Of a stretch of DNA of 64,000 nucleotides, positions 20,123 through 28,635 are shown one piece after another (the first letter of the stretch is position 1; each line of letters starts with the position of its first letter). Both the position numbers and the translations under genes were made by a program. The notes beneath the pieces were generated by a model. The model had not been told where the DNA came from, searched no databases, and worked only from the letters and a program-made list of their open reading frames with translations. Source of the stretch: Parietichytrium sp. I65-24A (lineage: Eukaryota; Sar; Bigyra; Thraustochytrida; Thraustochytriidae); the NCBI GenBank assembly GCA_012862575.1, contig BLSF01000063.1, positions 62,001 to 126,000 of the forward strand, written 5' to 3'.

Positions 20123-21661
20123 CTAGCGGTCGGCGTCGGATGTCTTGGTGACCCTAGACGCAGTGACCTTGGACGCAGTGGTCTTGGATGCAGCGCTGGA
20201 AACCAGGTTGTTACAGGTAACAACTTTCGCTTTCCTCCTGTCCGGAGCACAAAACTCGCCGTTTGCGTAGGTATTCAGTAAGCGCGAAGCGACCAACAGC
20301 GCGTTGAGCGAGACGTAGATGGGCGGATCCAAATAGAAGGTGTGCATGGCCGCCGCTCCGTAGAGGAACAAGAGTGTGACGGAGGAGAGCACCGAGAGAC
20401 GGAGACAGTAGATCAGGCGGTGTAAAAACGCCTTTTGCTTTTGCGCAATCCTTTCCACAGGTGCGTCAATGTCCAAAGTGTTCATCATGGCTTTGCTTGA
20501 CCTGTAAAGAAAAACCACTATAGCAGATTGGAACAAGAATAAAACCGCTCCAACAATGGAGTATGCAGTCGTTCCGCCAGCTCGCAACTGCGTGATGATG
20601 ACCGTCAATATAGGATCAACACACAGCAATAATACAACAGCTGCGTTCAGAACCCTTCGTGTTAGTGGAGAACTCTTCACCTTCCACTTGCTGACGCGGA
20701 TCCGCTCTAATGCGCTTAACCAGAGAGACCCAATGATAAAGTCGCCCGCGCAGCTCGTTCCTGCAAAAAGCGTTCTGAACACAAACGAAGAAACCAAGCC
20801 AAGAACACCACGCGACGCATATCCGTCAATAGCGAGGACCACCCCGAGCGACCACATCATGCACAGATTAATGCCTAACGATAAAAGCATCAATTTTCTA
20901 ACTCCAGAGGGGCTGCTGAAACGAAGGTACAGCAAATAAAAGTTTCGCGCTCCGACGGCGAAATAAGCAAACGGAAAGAGGCCTTGAAAGAAGATCCTGT
21001 ACACTGCCGAATCATACATTGCCGTCAGCACGTTCGAGTCTATAGGGTCTACGTTAACTTTGAAACCATCGGAATTCGTCTCGCTCACTCGAATGGCGTC
21101 AAGAAACTGGAGTAAAGGCTCGCTTTCGACGGTTCTTAAATAGGCTCTTGTGAAATTTGTGAATACCTGATTCATAAGGCTGGTGTCCATCCAAAGCCTC
21201 GCTTGAAACGGAATCTCTCTCGCTTGTGACGAATCTGCTGGTAAGTAGAAGATCACATCAGTATCCCAAAGATGAAAGATGACCGGTATTCTCCATCTCC
21301 AATTGTAATATGGATTCATCCCGCATGGCATATTGCGCTCGTCATCGCTAATCAGCAGAATCTTGCCTTTGTGCCGCTTGCGAGAGCTAGAGAGATCCAC
21401 CTGCGGGAGGCTCTTCAAATCCGTGCTGAAGAATTTGTCGTACATCTCGCACAGCAACAGCTCGTCTTCTTCATCAAATAACGCCACATTAGCAGAGAGC
21501 GTCGTCCCCTCTTGCGGCCCAACATCTTCGTGCGTTGCGAGTACCTGAAGTGAATGCTCGGCGGTACTTCCGTTCGGCCAGATCAAAGTCGTGGTTGCTT
21601 TCGATGCAACTCCGAGCGTGCTCGCCGTGGCGGCCAGCAGCAGCCATTGCGGAGCTGGCAT
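20123..21661 (-). CDS. 7TM-C: paralog of the seven-helix family
   Basis: The protein is 512 residues long with a signal peptide of about 22 residues (LGVASKA). The ectodomain reads WPNGS, LATHEDVG, LFDEEDELLLCEMYD, PCGMNPYYNWRWRIPVIFHLWDTD (listed in overlapping pieces of the same stretch) and DPIDSN. FFQG is at about 224-227. The helices keep IDGYASRG, TSCAGDFIIGSLW, LLCVDPIL, FLYRSSKAMM, HTFYL and NTYANGEFCAP. It is most like 7TM-D: both share DSSQAREIP in the ectodomain and AAAMHTFYL before helix 7. The tail is basic and Ser/Thr rich, with repeated TASKVTASRVTK. Role unknown; the layout suggests a surface receptor. Confidence 0.87.
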   Translation of the reverse strand: MPAPQWLLLAATASTLGVASKATTTLIWPNGSTAEHSLQVLATHEDVGPQEGTTLSANVALFDEEDELLLCEMYDKFFSTDLKSLPQVDLSSSRKRHKGKILLISDDERNMPCGMNPYYNWRWRIPVIFHLWDTDVIFYLPADSSQAREIPFQARLWMDTSLMNQVFTNFTRAYLRTVESEPLLQFLDAIRVSETNSDGFKVNVDPIDSNVLTAMYDSAVYRIFFQGLFPFAYFAVGARNFYLLYLRFSSPSGVRKLMLLSLGINLCMMWSLGVVLAIDGYASRGVLGLVSSFVFRTLFAGTSCAGDFIIGSLWLSALERIRVSKWKVKSSPLTRRVLNAAVVLLLCVDPILTVIITQLRAGGTTAYSIVGAVLFLFQSAIVVFLYRSSKAMMNTLDIDAPVERIAQKQKAFLHRLIYCLRLSVLSSVTLLFLYGAAAMHTFYLDPPIYVSLNALLVASRLLNTYANGEFCAPDRRKAKVVTCNNLVSSAASKTTASKVTASRVTKTSDADR

Positions 21662-22896
21662 CGCCCGGCACGTTCCACTTCGTCTGTGCTCAGTGGAAGC
21701 GGACCTGCCCTTGGTGTCTTCCCAATGGTCCTTGCGGCGAAACCTTTGTTGGCGTGAGAAATTTCCGAGACAGAGTATTGACCATTATGTCGATCGCCGG
21801 GTTTAGAAATCACTTTTAACCGAGAAGACCAGTAGGATAAGTAGCCGTTGCGCCTTGGCGCCCGAGCAGACTTAGACGGTCAATCGACATTAACGCCAGG
21901 TTCCACTCCACGACGGTAGCGCGGCAACTATTGAGCCACCCTGCGCTCACGTTTAGCAACACCTCAACAATGGAGGAAAGAAACCGCCAACAAGACGAGA
22001 GGGCACTCCCCGTCATTTCAACCCAAACGCCAAGTTCCAGCACGTTGCAGACGCTTACACACCTTTGCGAGCAGTCGTCGAGTGGTTGGACAACTTTCGA
22101 CATCCGTGCCCGATCTGCATGCGAGACCGCCTGCCCAACGACGAAGCCGGCGCCTTGTGCCAACTTCGCCTGCTTCAGAATGGACAGTCAGTTTGTGCGT
22201 CGATTCTCTTTCTTCTAATTTTCGATGAACATTTCTTTACTTTCTTCTGCATTTTTAATTAAAATCGACAGGGAAGAAGCATCTGCACAGACGAGAGAAA
22301 TGACTTCCCGTTGCCGCTCCACGGCTTTGGTCAGTATGCAAGTGGGAATAAAAATAGAAAAACAAGAAAAATGTTGATTAGAGCAAGTGGGAGTAATACT
22401 TGGAAACCTAAAGCTGAGCGAGCCGTTGAGTTTGAATGGCCTAGCGCAACGAGTACTGTCAGTGATTTTGTGGGAAGAGAATGCGTTGATGAGGGTCAAA
22501 TCCGGTGATCGCCGTTATGAGATCGCATATTTCATGTCGTATCATGAAACAAACCGGCTGCACACTATATCCTTGGGGCAGGAGTATACAGACACAGCTC
22601 ACACACTCACTCCACGAAGATGTGCCACAAGGTGTTTTGGTTTTGCCAACGGACTCTTTGACCGATGCCCCGCGTAGGTCGAACAAGTGCCCGAAGCACT
22701 AGTAGATGTCGCGGGGTTTCTCCAATAACTTTGTCCGATGGACGAATGGGGCAAAGCATCTTCGTGCAAAGGGACTCTCCAAACCGTTTAATTCACTCCT
22801 CTTGCGCTTCATGCTCCGCGTCAGTCGTGTTGAAAAGCGACCGGCCATCATCACTCATGGCCGACTGTCGCCAAATTTTCCTGTTTTACGTTTGAT
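21662..22896. other. Spacer between 7TM-C and 7TM-D
   Basis: This 1.2 kb gap has no supported gene. The frame around 22065-22262 contains HPCPICMRDRLPNDEAG, a single C-x2-C pair with protein-like neighbours. It is too short to assign and may be a relic of a zinc-binding gene. The rest is AT-richer and featureless. Confidence 0.5.
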
Positions 22897-24414
22897 CTAG
22901 CCGGGTTGAATCGCTTTGTTGGAAGATGAGGCTTTTGTTGTGCTCGTCAAGGCGACTACTGACCTCCTTGTCCGCGATACTTGCGGGGCGCAGAATTCGC
23001 CGTTGGCGAAGGTGTTAGTGGCCCTGCAAAACAAGAGCAAAACGTTAAAGAACACGTAAACTGGGAGGTGGAGGTAAAATGTGTGCATTGCAGCAGCAGC
23101 ATACATGAGAAGCATACACAGAGAAGATCCTATAGATATCCGCAGACAAAAAATAAGCCGTTTCATGAAGAGCTCTTGCACCTGTTTCCCCGAGCGCTCA
23201 TTGGCGTTGACAGAAATCTGTAGAAGCGACAACATTGCTTTGGTCGTTCTCCAGAGAAAGACTATTATCAGGCCTTGGAAAAGAAAAAGCACTCCTGCTA
23301 TTAGCATGTAGGCCATAGACCCCCCAGTCCGCAACGTTTTGACAACGAGTCCGAGCGCTGGGTCGACAAGAAGCAAAAGTACTGAGCAGACCAACAGAAA
23401 AAAATGAACGCTCCGCGAGTAGGACAGATCTTTTCGTGCACGCTTGACCCGCTTTATGGCACTCAGCCACAGAGACCCGATTAAGAAGTCGCCGGCGCAG
23501 CTGGTTCCGGCGAGCATTGATCGCAGAATGAGGGCATCTACGATATCAAAAGCTCCCCTTGACGCATAGGCGTCGAGAAACAAAAGTACTGCGAGCGTAA
23601 ACATCATCGAGACATTAATGATGTGCGAAAATACCACTCGGAGATTTCCCTCACCGTGCCCGCTGCGTCTCTTGACCAAAAGCTGCAGATTTCGAAGCCC
23701 TAAGCAGATGTACAAGACGGGAAAGAATCCCTGAAAGATCGCACGGTACCAAGCGGAGTCGAAAACTAAAATGGCCCCATTGACGTCAATTGGATCAATC
23801 GCGATGGTGTAGTTTCCTGCGCTGTGATTCGAGTGCGAGCGAATGGACTCGATGAAAGTCAAGAGGGAGTCTGAGTCCGGCGTCCTCAGATACGCCTTGG
23901 AAAAATTTGCAAGCACCCGAGTCATGAGCTCGGTTTTCATGCGCAGACGTGAAGAGTAGGGGATTTCACGAGCTTGTGATGAGTCCCTCGGGACATACAA
24001 GAGAAAGTGCGCGTTCCAAAAATGAAAGATGACTGGAAGTCTCCACCGCCAATTGTAAAATACATTCATTCCGCATGGAATGGCAAGGTCGTCGTCATTG
24101 AGAAGTACTAGTCCTTCCGGGTGCCGAGATCGGTATTTTGAAGTGTCCAGCGAGAGCAGCGTTTCCAAGTCTGCATCAAAATAATTCTCATAGAGGGCAC
24201 AAAAGAGCCTTGTGTCTTCTTCATCAAATAGGGAAACAGTCAAGTTCAACACTTCGCCAAACTGCGGGCCGATCCCTTCGTGCGCAGCGAGCACCTCACT
24301 GGGATGAAGCGCGAAGCTCCCATTCGGCCAGATGAACGCCGTGCTCGCTTCTCCTGACCGCTGGAGAAGTGAACACAGCACCAAGCCGAGTGCATATTTT
24401 GCCCGCCCACCCAT
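22897..24414 (-). CDS. 7TM-D: paralog of the seven-helix family
   Basis: The protein is 505 residues long with a signal peptide ending near SGEAS (residue 24). The ectodomain carries WPNGS, LAAHEGIG, LFDEEDTRLFCALYE, PCGMNVFYNWRWRLP and DPIDVN. IFQG is at about 226-229. In the membrane part it keeps LDAYASRG (Ala for the usual Gly), TSCAGDFLIGSLW, LLLVDPALGL, FLWRTTKAML, HTFYLHLP and NTFANGEFCAP. The loop between helices 3 and 4 is basic. The tail is about 30 residues, Ser/Thr rich. Last of the four minus-strand copies; about 750 bases separate it from the CoaE-Nudix gene on the same strand. Closest visible relative is 7TM-C. Confidence 0.87.
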   Translation of the reverse strand: MGGRAKYALGLVLCSLLQRSGEASTAFIWPNGSFALHPSEVLAAHEGIGPQFGEVLNLTVSLFDEEDTRLFCALYENYFDADLETLLSLDTSKYRSRHPEGLVLLNDDDLAIPCGMNVFYNWRWRLPVIFHFWNAHFLLYVPRDSSQAREIPYSSRLRMKTELMTRVLANFSKAYLRTPDSDSLLTFIESIRSHSNHSAGNYTIAIDPIDVNGAILVFDSAWYRAIFQGFFPVLYICLGLRNLQLLVKRRSGHGEGNLRVVFSHIINVSMMFTLAVLLFLDAYASRGAFDIVDALILRSMLAGTSCAGDFLIGSLWLSAIKRVKRARKDLSYSRSVHFFLLVCSVLLLLVDPALGLVVKTLRTGGSMAYMLIAGVLFLFQGLIIVFLWRTTKAMLSLLQISVNANERSGKQVQELFMKRLIFCLRISIGSSLCMLLMYAAAAMHTFYLHLPVYVFFNVLLLFCRATNTFANGEFCAPQVSRTRRSVVALTSTTKASSSNKAIQPG

Positions 24415-25167
24415 TCAGCCGCAGTCGCGAGGAGAATATCAGCTTGACCCCACGCGCCTATCGATGTGCGTTTGAACGCTTCGAGGTCCTCTTTCCATTG
24501 TATGCACGTTTAGTCTCGCGTATTCTTGGACGGATGTCTTGGCCAACTTTCATGTTTCGGAAATGTGAGAGAATTGTATTCACTTTTAATTGGCGACGTA
24601 AACAAAGGTTCGACACAGGACTCAAGAGCCGAGGGATGGCATTCCTAGTTGTTGAGAGGAGTGTCTACAACTTTATCTATAAAATCTCGGCACAAAAGCC
24701 AACTCTTGAATCTCGACTGGAAAGCCAGCTCTGGACGGATCCCGGAACTCTTCGATTGATACTCTCTCGAAAACATGTGCAAACGGAACTAGCCCCATCC
24801 GAAGGTCTGTTGAAATCGCATGGTGCTCTATCTCGACACCTCACACTCACTGACAGTGGGTCACTGTCACAGCGTCACAAGGACGGTCAGACGATGTTCA
24901 ACGGGCAAATTGCTGTAAGGTACTTTACGGGCCACTAGTACCGAATTGAGCTATTCTCCCGTCTTATTCGTTCAGACTGCATTTCCCTTTTCATGTTCAT
25001 TGAACAGTTCGAGAAACAAAAAGAAAAGGACGAGCGTACACATAGAGATAGAGAGATAGATGATGATAGATGGGGAAAGTGAAGACAGGACCACTTCTGC
25101 GCCGGTAACTCAAGACAACGCGCGTTATGGTGGTGGCTGTGTGTATTGAGTTGGATTTTTCACGATG
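24415..25167. other. Spacer between 7TM-D and the CoaE-Nudix gene
   Basis: No convincing gene. The plus-strand frame at 24369-24938 begins inside the antisense of 7TM-D and has no recognisable motif. A short hairpin-like stretch with CACTGACAGTG and CACTGTCAC lies near 24849-24872. Confidence 0.5.
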
Positions 25168-26472
25168 TTATAATTTGCCGTCGCCGGACTGAGAGAGGTA
25201 TGTCTTGAAAGCTGCCAAACCGCTTGGTAAGAAGTCTTTCTCTGGTGCTGTAAGAATTTCGGCTATTGTCATCAAGCGGACTTCAGCAACCTCTTCCTCC
25301 TGTAATTTCAATTCTTCGACCGGAGTAGCTATGTCTGCGGTAAACACTGCTCCCCAAGTCTTTCCCTCCAGTTTATTCTGGTGGTAAAACTTGCTTAGAT
25401 AGCGAGGCTGAAGTTTGAGACCCATCTCTTCTTCCATCTCACGGACAATGTTCTTCTCGTACTCTTCCCCTGCACCAACAACTCCTCCAGGCGCAGGGTC
25501 CCAGAGCCCTGGCCCGGTCGCTTTCCTGTCAGCACGGCGCTGAACGTAAACCCGACCACTGGGGGCGTTTATGATGACAACATAGCTAGTGCGACAGACT
25601 AGGTCGAAAGCGTTTGCCGTCCCACGTTTCGCGGTGTAGAGAACTGCGTCCTCCTTCTCACTCACGATGTCAATCGTCTCCAGAGCAGAGAGCTTGTTGT
25701 AGCGCTGCAAGAGCTCTGCGACGCAAGTCTCGAGCTTGGATTCGAACATTTCCTTGTCGCCGTCATTCACTACTTCAACATGCGCATGCTTACTTCTCTC
25801 TTCGTTCGTAAGCTGAGAGTCGATCCGCTTTAAAGCATCCTCTTCACTCAAGCTGTTCCGACTCATGAGCCTTTGCTTGGCAATTTCCCGTGGCGCGCTT
25901 AATATCCAGACCTCATCGACGAGATCCATCCATTTGGCCTCGATCATAACGGCAGCCTCTAGCACGACAATATTGAGTGACTCGGAGTCCTTCGGAAGGC
26001 CTTCGCAATACTCTTCGATTTTGACTTTAAGCAATGATCGAATTGCTGGCCAAACGATACTATTGAGCATCTGCATCTCCTTTGGATCCGAGAAAACAAT
26101 GCTGCCAAGCACCTTTCTGTCCACTGTCCCGTCCTCTTTATTTATAATCCGCTCGCCAAAGTGCTCGACCATCTTTTGGAGGCATTCTGTCCCAGGCTTG
26201 TAAGCTTCATGTCCAAAGAGATCCGCATTGAACACTTTTGAGCCAGCAGTCTTCTCAAGCAACTCTGTCGCAGTGGTCTTCCCCGCGCAGATTCCGCCTG
26301 CAACCATCTCACATTCTGTGTCAGCGGGCCCCCTTTCTCCCCCTTCCCCTTCGCCTCCTTCCCCAGCAGCAAAGAAACCCGCTTTGGCTGCTGTCTCTGT
26401 CCTTCACAGCCACTCACCGGAAAGGCCGACCACCACCGCATTCGCCGGAGTCCGGAATGCGCTGCTCGCCAT
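25168..26472 (-). CDS. Dephospho-CoA kinase fused to a Nudix hydrolase (one intron)
   Basis: Joining exon 1 (26472-26418) to exon 2 (26297-25168) gives 394 residues. Exon 1 encodes only MASSAFRTPANAVVVGLS plus one base. Exon 2 opens with GGICAGKTT, so the junction restores VVVGLSGGICAGKTT, the P-loop of CoaE. The intron is 120 nt, GTGAGT to TTGCAG. Residues 14-215 are dephospho-CoA kinase, which phosphorylates the ribose 3'-OH of dephospho-CoA, the last step of CoA synthesis. NADLFGHEAY and ILSAPREIAKQRLMSRN fit that family. Residues 250-385 are a Nudix domain with a perfect box at about 290-312 (G-x5-E-x7-REMEEEMGL) and VYVQRRADRK before it, as in YfcD-like or IPP-isomerase-like Nudix proteins. 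The Nudix part may trim CoA-type nucleotides or an unrelated diphosphate; this is inference. Confidence 0.88.
26298..26417 (-). other. Spliceosomal intron of the CoaE-Nudix gene
   Basis: The intron is 120 nt, with donor G|GTGAGTGGC and acceptor GGTTGCAG|GCGG on the minus strand. Splicing is in phase 1. The case rests on restoring the CoaE P-loop exactly and on the summed exon length being divisible by three. The unspliced frame lacks the first strand and start of the P-loop. Confidence 0.85.
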
Positions 26473-26932
26473 TTTTGGAAACGCGGCACTCAAAGTAGTC
26501 GCAGTACTCGCAGAGCGCGCCTGAGATCTCCGTTTGCTGCGTTGAACGAGTTGAACGCCTTACTTTTGCTTTGCTTTGGCGCTATTGTTGAGCTGGTTTG
26601 CTTGACATTCATGACCAATTTCCATTATCGGCTTACCGATACCGATACAAGTGCGCTACGATTTATACGATTTATGTCGGACCGAAAATGAGGGAAAGGA
26701 AAGCAACAATGCAGGACGCGAACTTGGACATGAGTTGAGTTTTAAGAACTGCCAGGGACGGCATATAGATAGAAGGAAGCGAGCCAACCGATGGACAGAA
26801 GCGGGCCGCGGAGCAGGGAAGGAACTGTGAAACTGTGTATGGTAACGTTTCTTTCAGGTTTGATGTTAGTTAATTTTTGGGCTTGCTTTTCATTCATGAT
26901 GTATATAGGAGAGAGAGAAGGAAGAAAGAAAT
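26473..26932. other. Spacer between CoaE-Nudix and PSMB3
   Basis: No gene. It holds the promoter side of CoaE-Nudix and the 3' flank of PSMB3. A small TTACCGATACCGATAC repeat lies at about 26634-26648. Confidence 0.5.
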
Positions 26933-27550
26933 TTAGTCGTGGCGACCCTTCAAGTGTTTGACTATGTACTTGTCCGGGGTGAGAATGTGCACTACGCCAC
27001 CCCATCCAGCGAGACAGTCGCGATCCACTGCTGCCAATAAGCACTGCGAGAGAGTCTCAAAAAGCTCGTCGACTTCTAAGTCTGGCTTGTAAAAGGCTTC
27101 GCAGGTTCCGAAGAGCTCCGCCTCGGAGGTACCACACACGACAAAGTCATCTGTAAAGACGGAAGCGCCCAAGAGATCCTGGCCGGAAATGAAAGGCTTG
27201 TTATCAGGCCCTTCCAACCCAGCCACGAGAGGCTCCACGAAATATGGCCCAAATCTGCGTGCATACAAGAAAGACGACAGCATATTGTTGAAAACGGAAG
27301 GCTTCATCTCGCGGTGCTCCTCGAGTTTGTACATGCTCGACTGCAGCTCGAGCTTTTGGTGCACGGTCATCACATCCGACGCCAGACCGGACAGTCCGAG
27401 CAGAGTCTTATCGTTCATCTTGAACACCCTCTTCATGTTGGTTCCCACCGTCAGCTGCTGCGCTCCAAACCTGCAATCGCTCGCAATACCAACGCAGTTT
27501 TTGCCCGTCATCGCCACAAGGGCGGACCCGTTGTACTCCATGATCGACAT
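26933..27550 (-). CDS. PSMB3: 20S proteasome subunit beta type 3
   Basis: The protein is 205 residues long, exactly the size of human PSMB3. It begins MSIMEYNGSALVAMTGKNC, and continues GIASDCRFGAQ, KTLLGLSGLASDV, SSFLYARRFGPYFVEPLVAGL and DRDCLAGWGGVVHILTPD, all typical of beta-3. The subunit forms part of the inner beta rings of the 20S core and is non-catalytic: it lacks the processed N-terminal Thr of beta-1, -2 and -5. It would act in cytosol and nucleus. No intron. It is transcribed in the same direction as the CoaE-Nudix gene, 460 bases upstream of it. Confidence 0.97.
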   Translation of the reverse strand: MSIMEYNGSALVAMTGKNCVGIASDCRFGAQQLTVGTNMKRVFKMNDKTLLGLSGLASDVMTVHQKLELQSSMYKLEEHREMKPSVFNNMLSSFLYARRFGPYFVEPLVAGLEGPDNKPFISGQDLLGASVFTDDFVVCGTSEAELFGTCEAFYKPDLEVDELFETLSQCLLAAVDRDCLAGWGGVVHILTPDKYIVKHLKGRHD

Positions 27551-27986
27551 CTTTCCTTTCGATAACTGATCTCCAATCCCCCAAAACTACCTTCGTCCAC
27601 CTGCAACCTCTGCAAACCAACTCCGACGCGCCGACTTTCAAACTCAGATGTCCCGCCCGCCCTCCGCTTCTAAACTATTCTCTAATCCCCGATCAGGCCT
27701 CCGAGTATGCGCGCTGTCCTCCGTGTTGGGTTTCTGCGCGGATACTTTGCCACCTCTAACTGTTTCGTAAGGATCCATAGGACTCTCCCTCTCTCACTGC
27801 GCGGCAAAAGTCCAAAAGGAACGTCAGTGAACGCTCGCCATGGTAGGCGTAGCTATGATGTGCCGGTAGCAGTGCGCCGAGGAGGTTGGAAGGCTTCGCT
27901 GCGGCTTCCTTGGTTCAACGGGGAAAATGCGTTCCGCGGAAGCGTTCGTGTGCTCGCGATTGTTCTTTTTCGCGAATCCCTTTTTT

Positions 27987-28039
27987 GGTACCGGTACCAG
28001 TATGACCTTACCGGTATGGGTAAATGTGGTACCGGTACA
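27987..28039. repeat. Cluster of three TACCGGTA palindromes
   Basis: GGTACCGGTACC at 27987-27998, TTACCGGTA at 28009-28017 and GGTACCGGTAC at 28029-28039 are spaced at about 21 bases, two helical turns. The same 8-base palindrome occurs alone at four other spacer or intron sites in the window. It lies about 440-490 bases upstream of PSMB3. Function unknown. Confidence 0.6.
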
Positions 28040-28054
28040 TACTAGGGAGTCACG

Positions 28055-28109
28055 GTTTTGAGTGTTTTGAGTGTTTTGAGTGTCTTGAGTGTTTTGAGTG
28101 TTTTGAGTT
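28055..28109. repeat. (GTTTTGAGT)n nonamer repeat
   Basis: Six units of a 9-base repeat with one base change (GTCTTGAGT in the third or fourth unit). It immediately follows the TACCGGTA cluster. Confidence 0.85.
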
Positions 28110-28635
28110 TGCGTTTGTTGCTTTCTCAAAGAGCTTGAAGCATTCGCATAAGAGAATCTGAGCTCACTGTCAAAAGGATTGTCGTCTCTTGCCAACTTGC
28201 GGCGTGATACTGTCGGACCTCGAGGCATTTTGGGCAAGGGTGAAGGAAAAAGCGACGAAAGTTACGTATTGGGGCATAGCAGTGAAAACATGTGGGTTTG
28301 CAACGCTCTCGTAGCCTTGCGCTCTGAATCTGAATTTCTGAATGTTCTGATGTCGAGGTCTGCCAAAAGGGAGTAGCCTGAAGCGCAATTGCTTGGTATG
28401 TTTAGAAATCATTACTGTTCAAACATCAGCTTGGAGAATCCCAACTTGATGCGCGCTTGCTTGACTCACGCAAGGCTCTTTAATGGCTGCAAAGAGTTGA
28501 TTTTGTGAACACGAGGGTCACGCGAAATGCAAATACAAAGCAGACGGAAATAGACTTCCTATCAACTCCTAAAGGATTGAGTTGTTGGCGTCACTTATTC
28601 ATTTTCTCAGCGGTGCCGTCTGTTCAACTTGGTGG

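Larger units (their letters stand above)
27551..28635. other. Spacer between PSMB3 and the EF-hand protein gene
   Basis: No supported gene. It holds a cluster of TACCGGTA palindromes and a nonamer repeat. A minus-strand frame at 27824-28237 starts in protein-like fashion (MPRGPTVSRRKLARDDNPF) but soon becomes the translated nonamer repeat, so it was not called. Confidence 0.5.

Noticed and set aside
22065-22262. Frame with HPCPICMRDRLPNDEAG
   Set aside because: Only one C-x2-C pair, 65 codons and no partner motif; kept as a note in the spacer.
24369-24938. 189-codon plus-strand frame
   Set aside because: Starts inside the antisense of 7TM-D and has no motif or plausible start context.
27824-28237. 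137-codon minus-strand frame starting MPKMPRGPTVSRR
   Set aside because: After about 40 protein-like residues it becomes the translated nonamer repeat and palindrome cluster; no family match.
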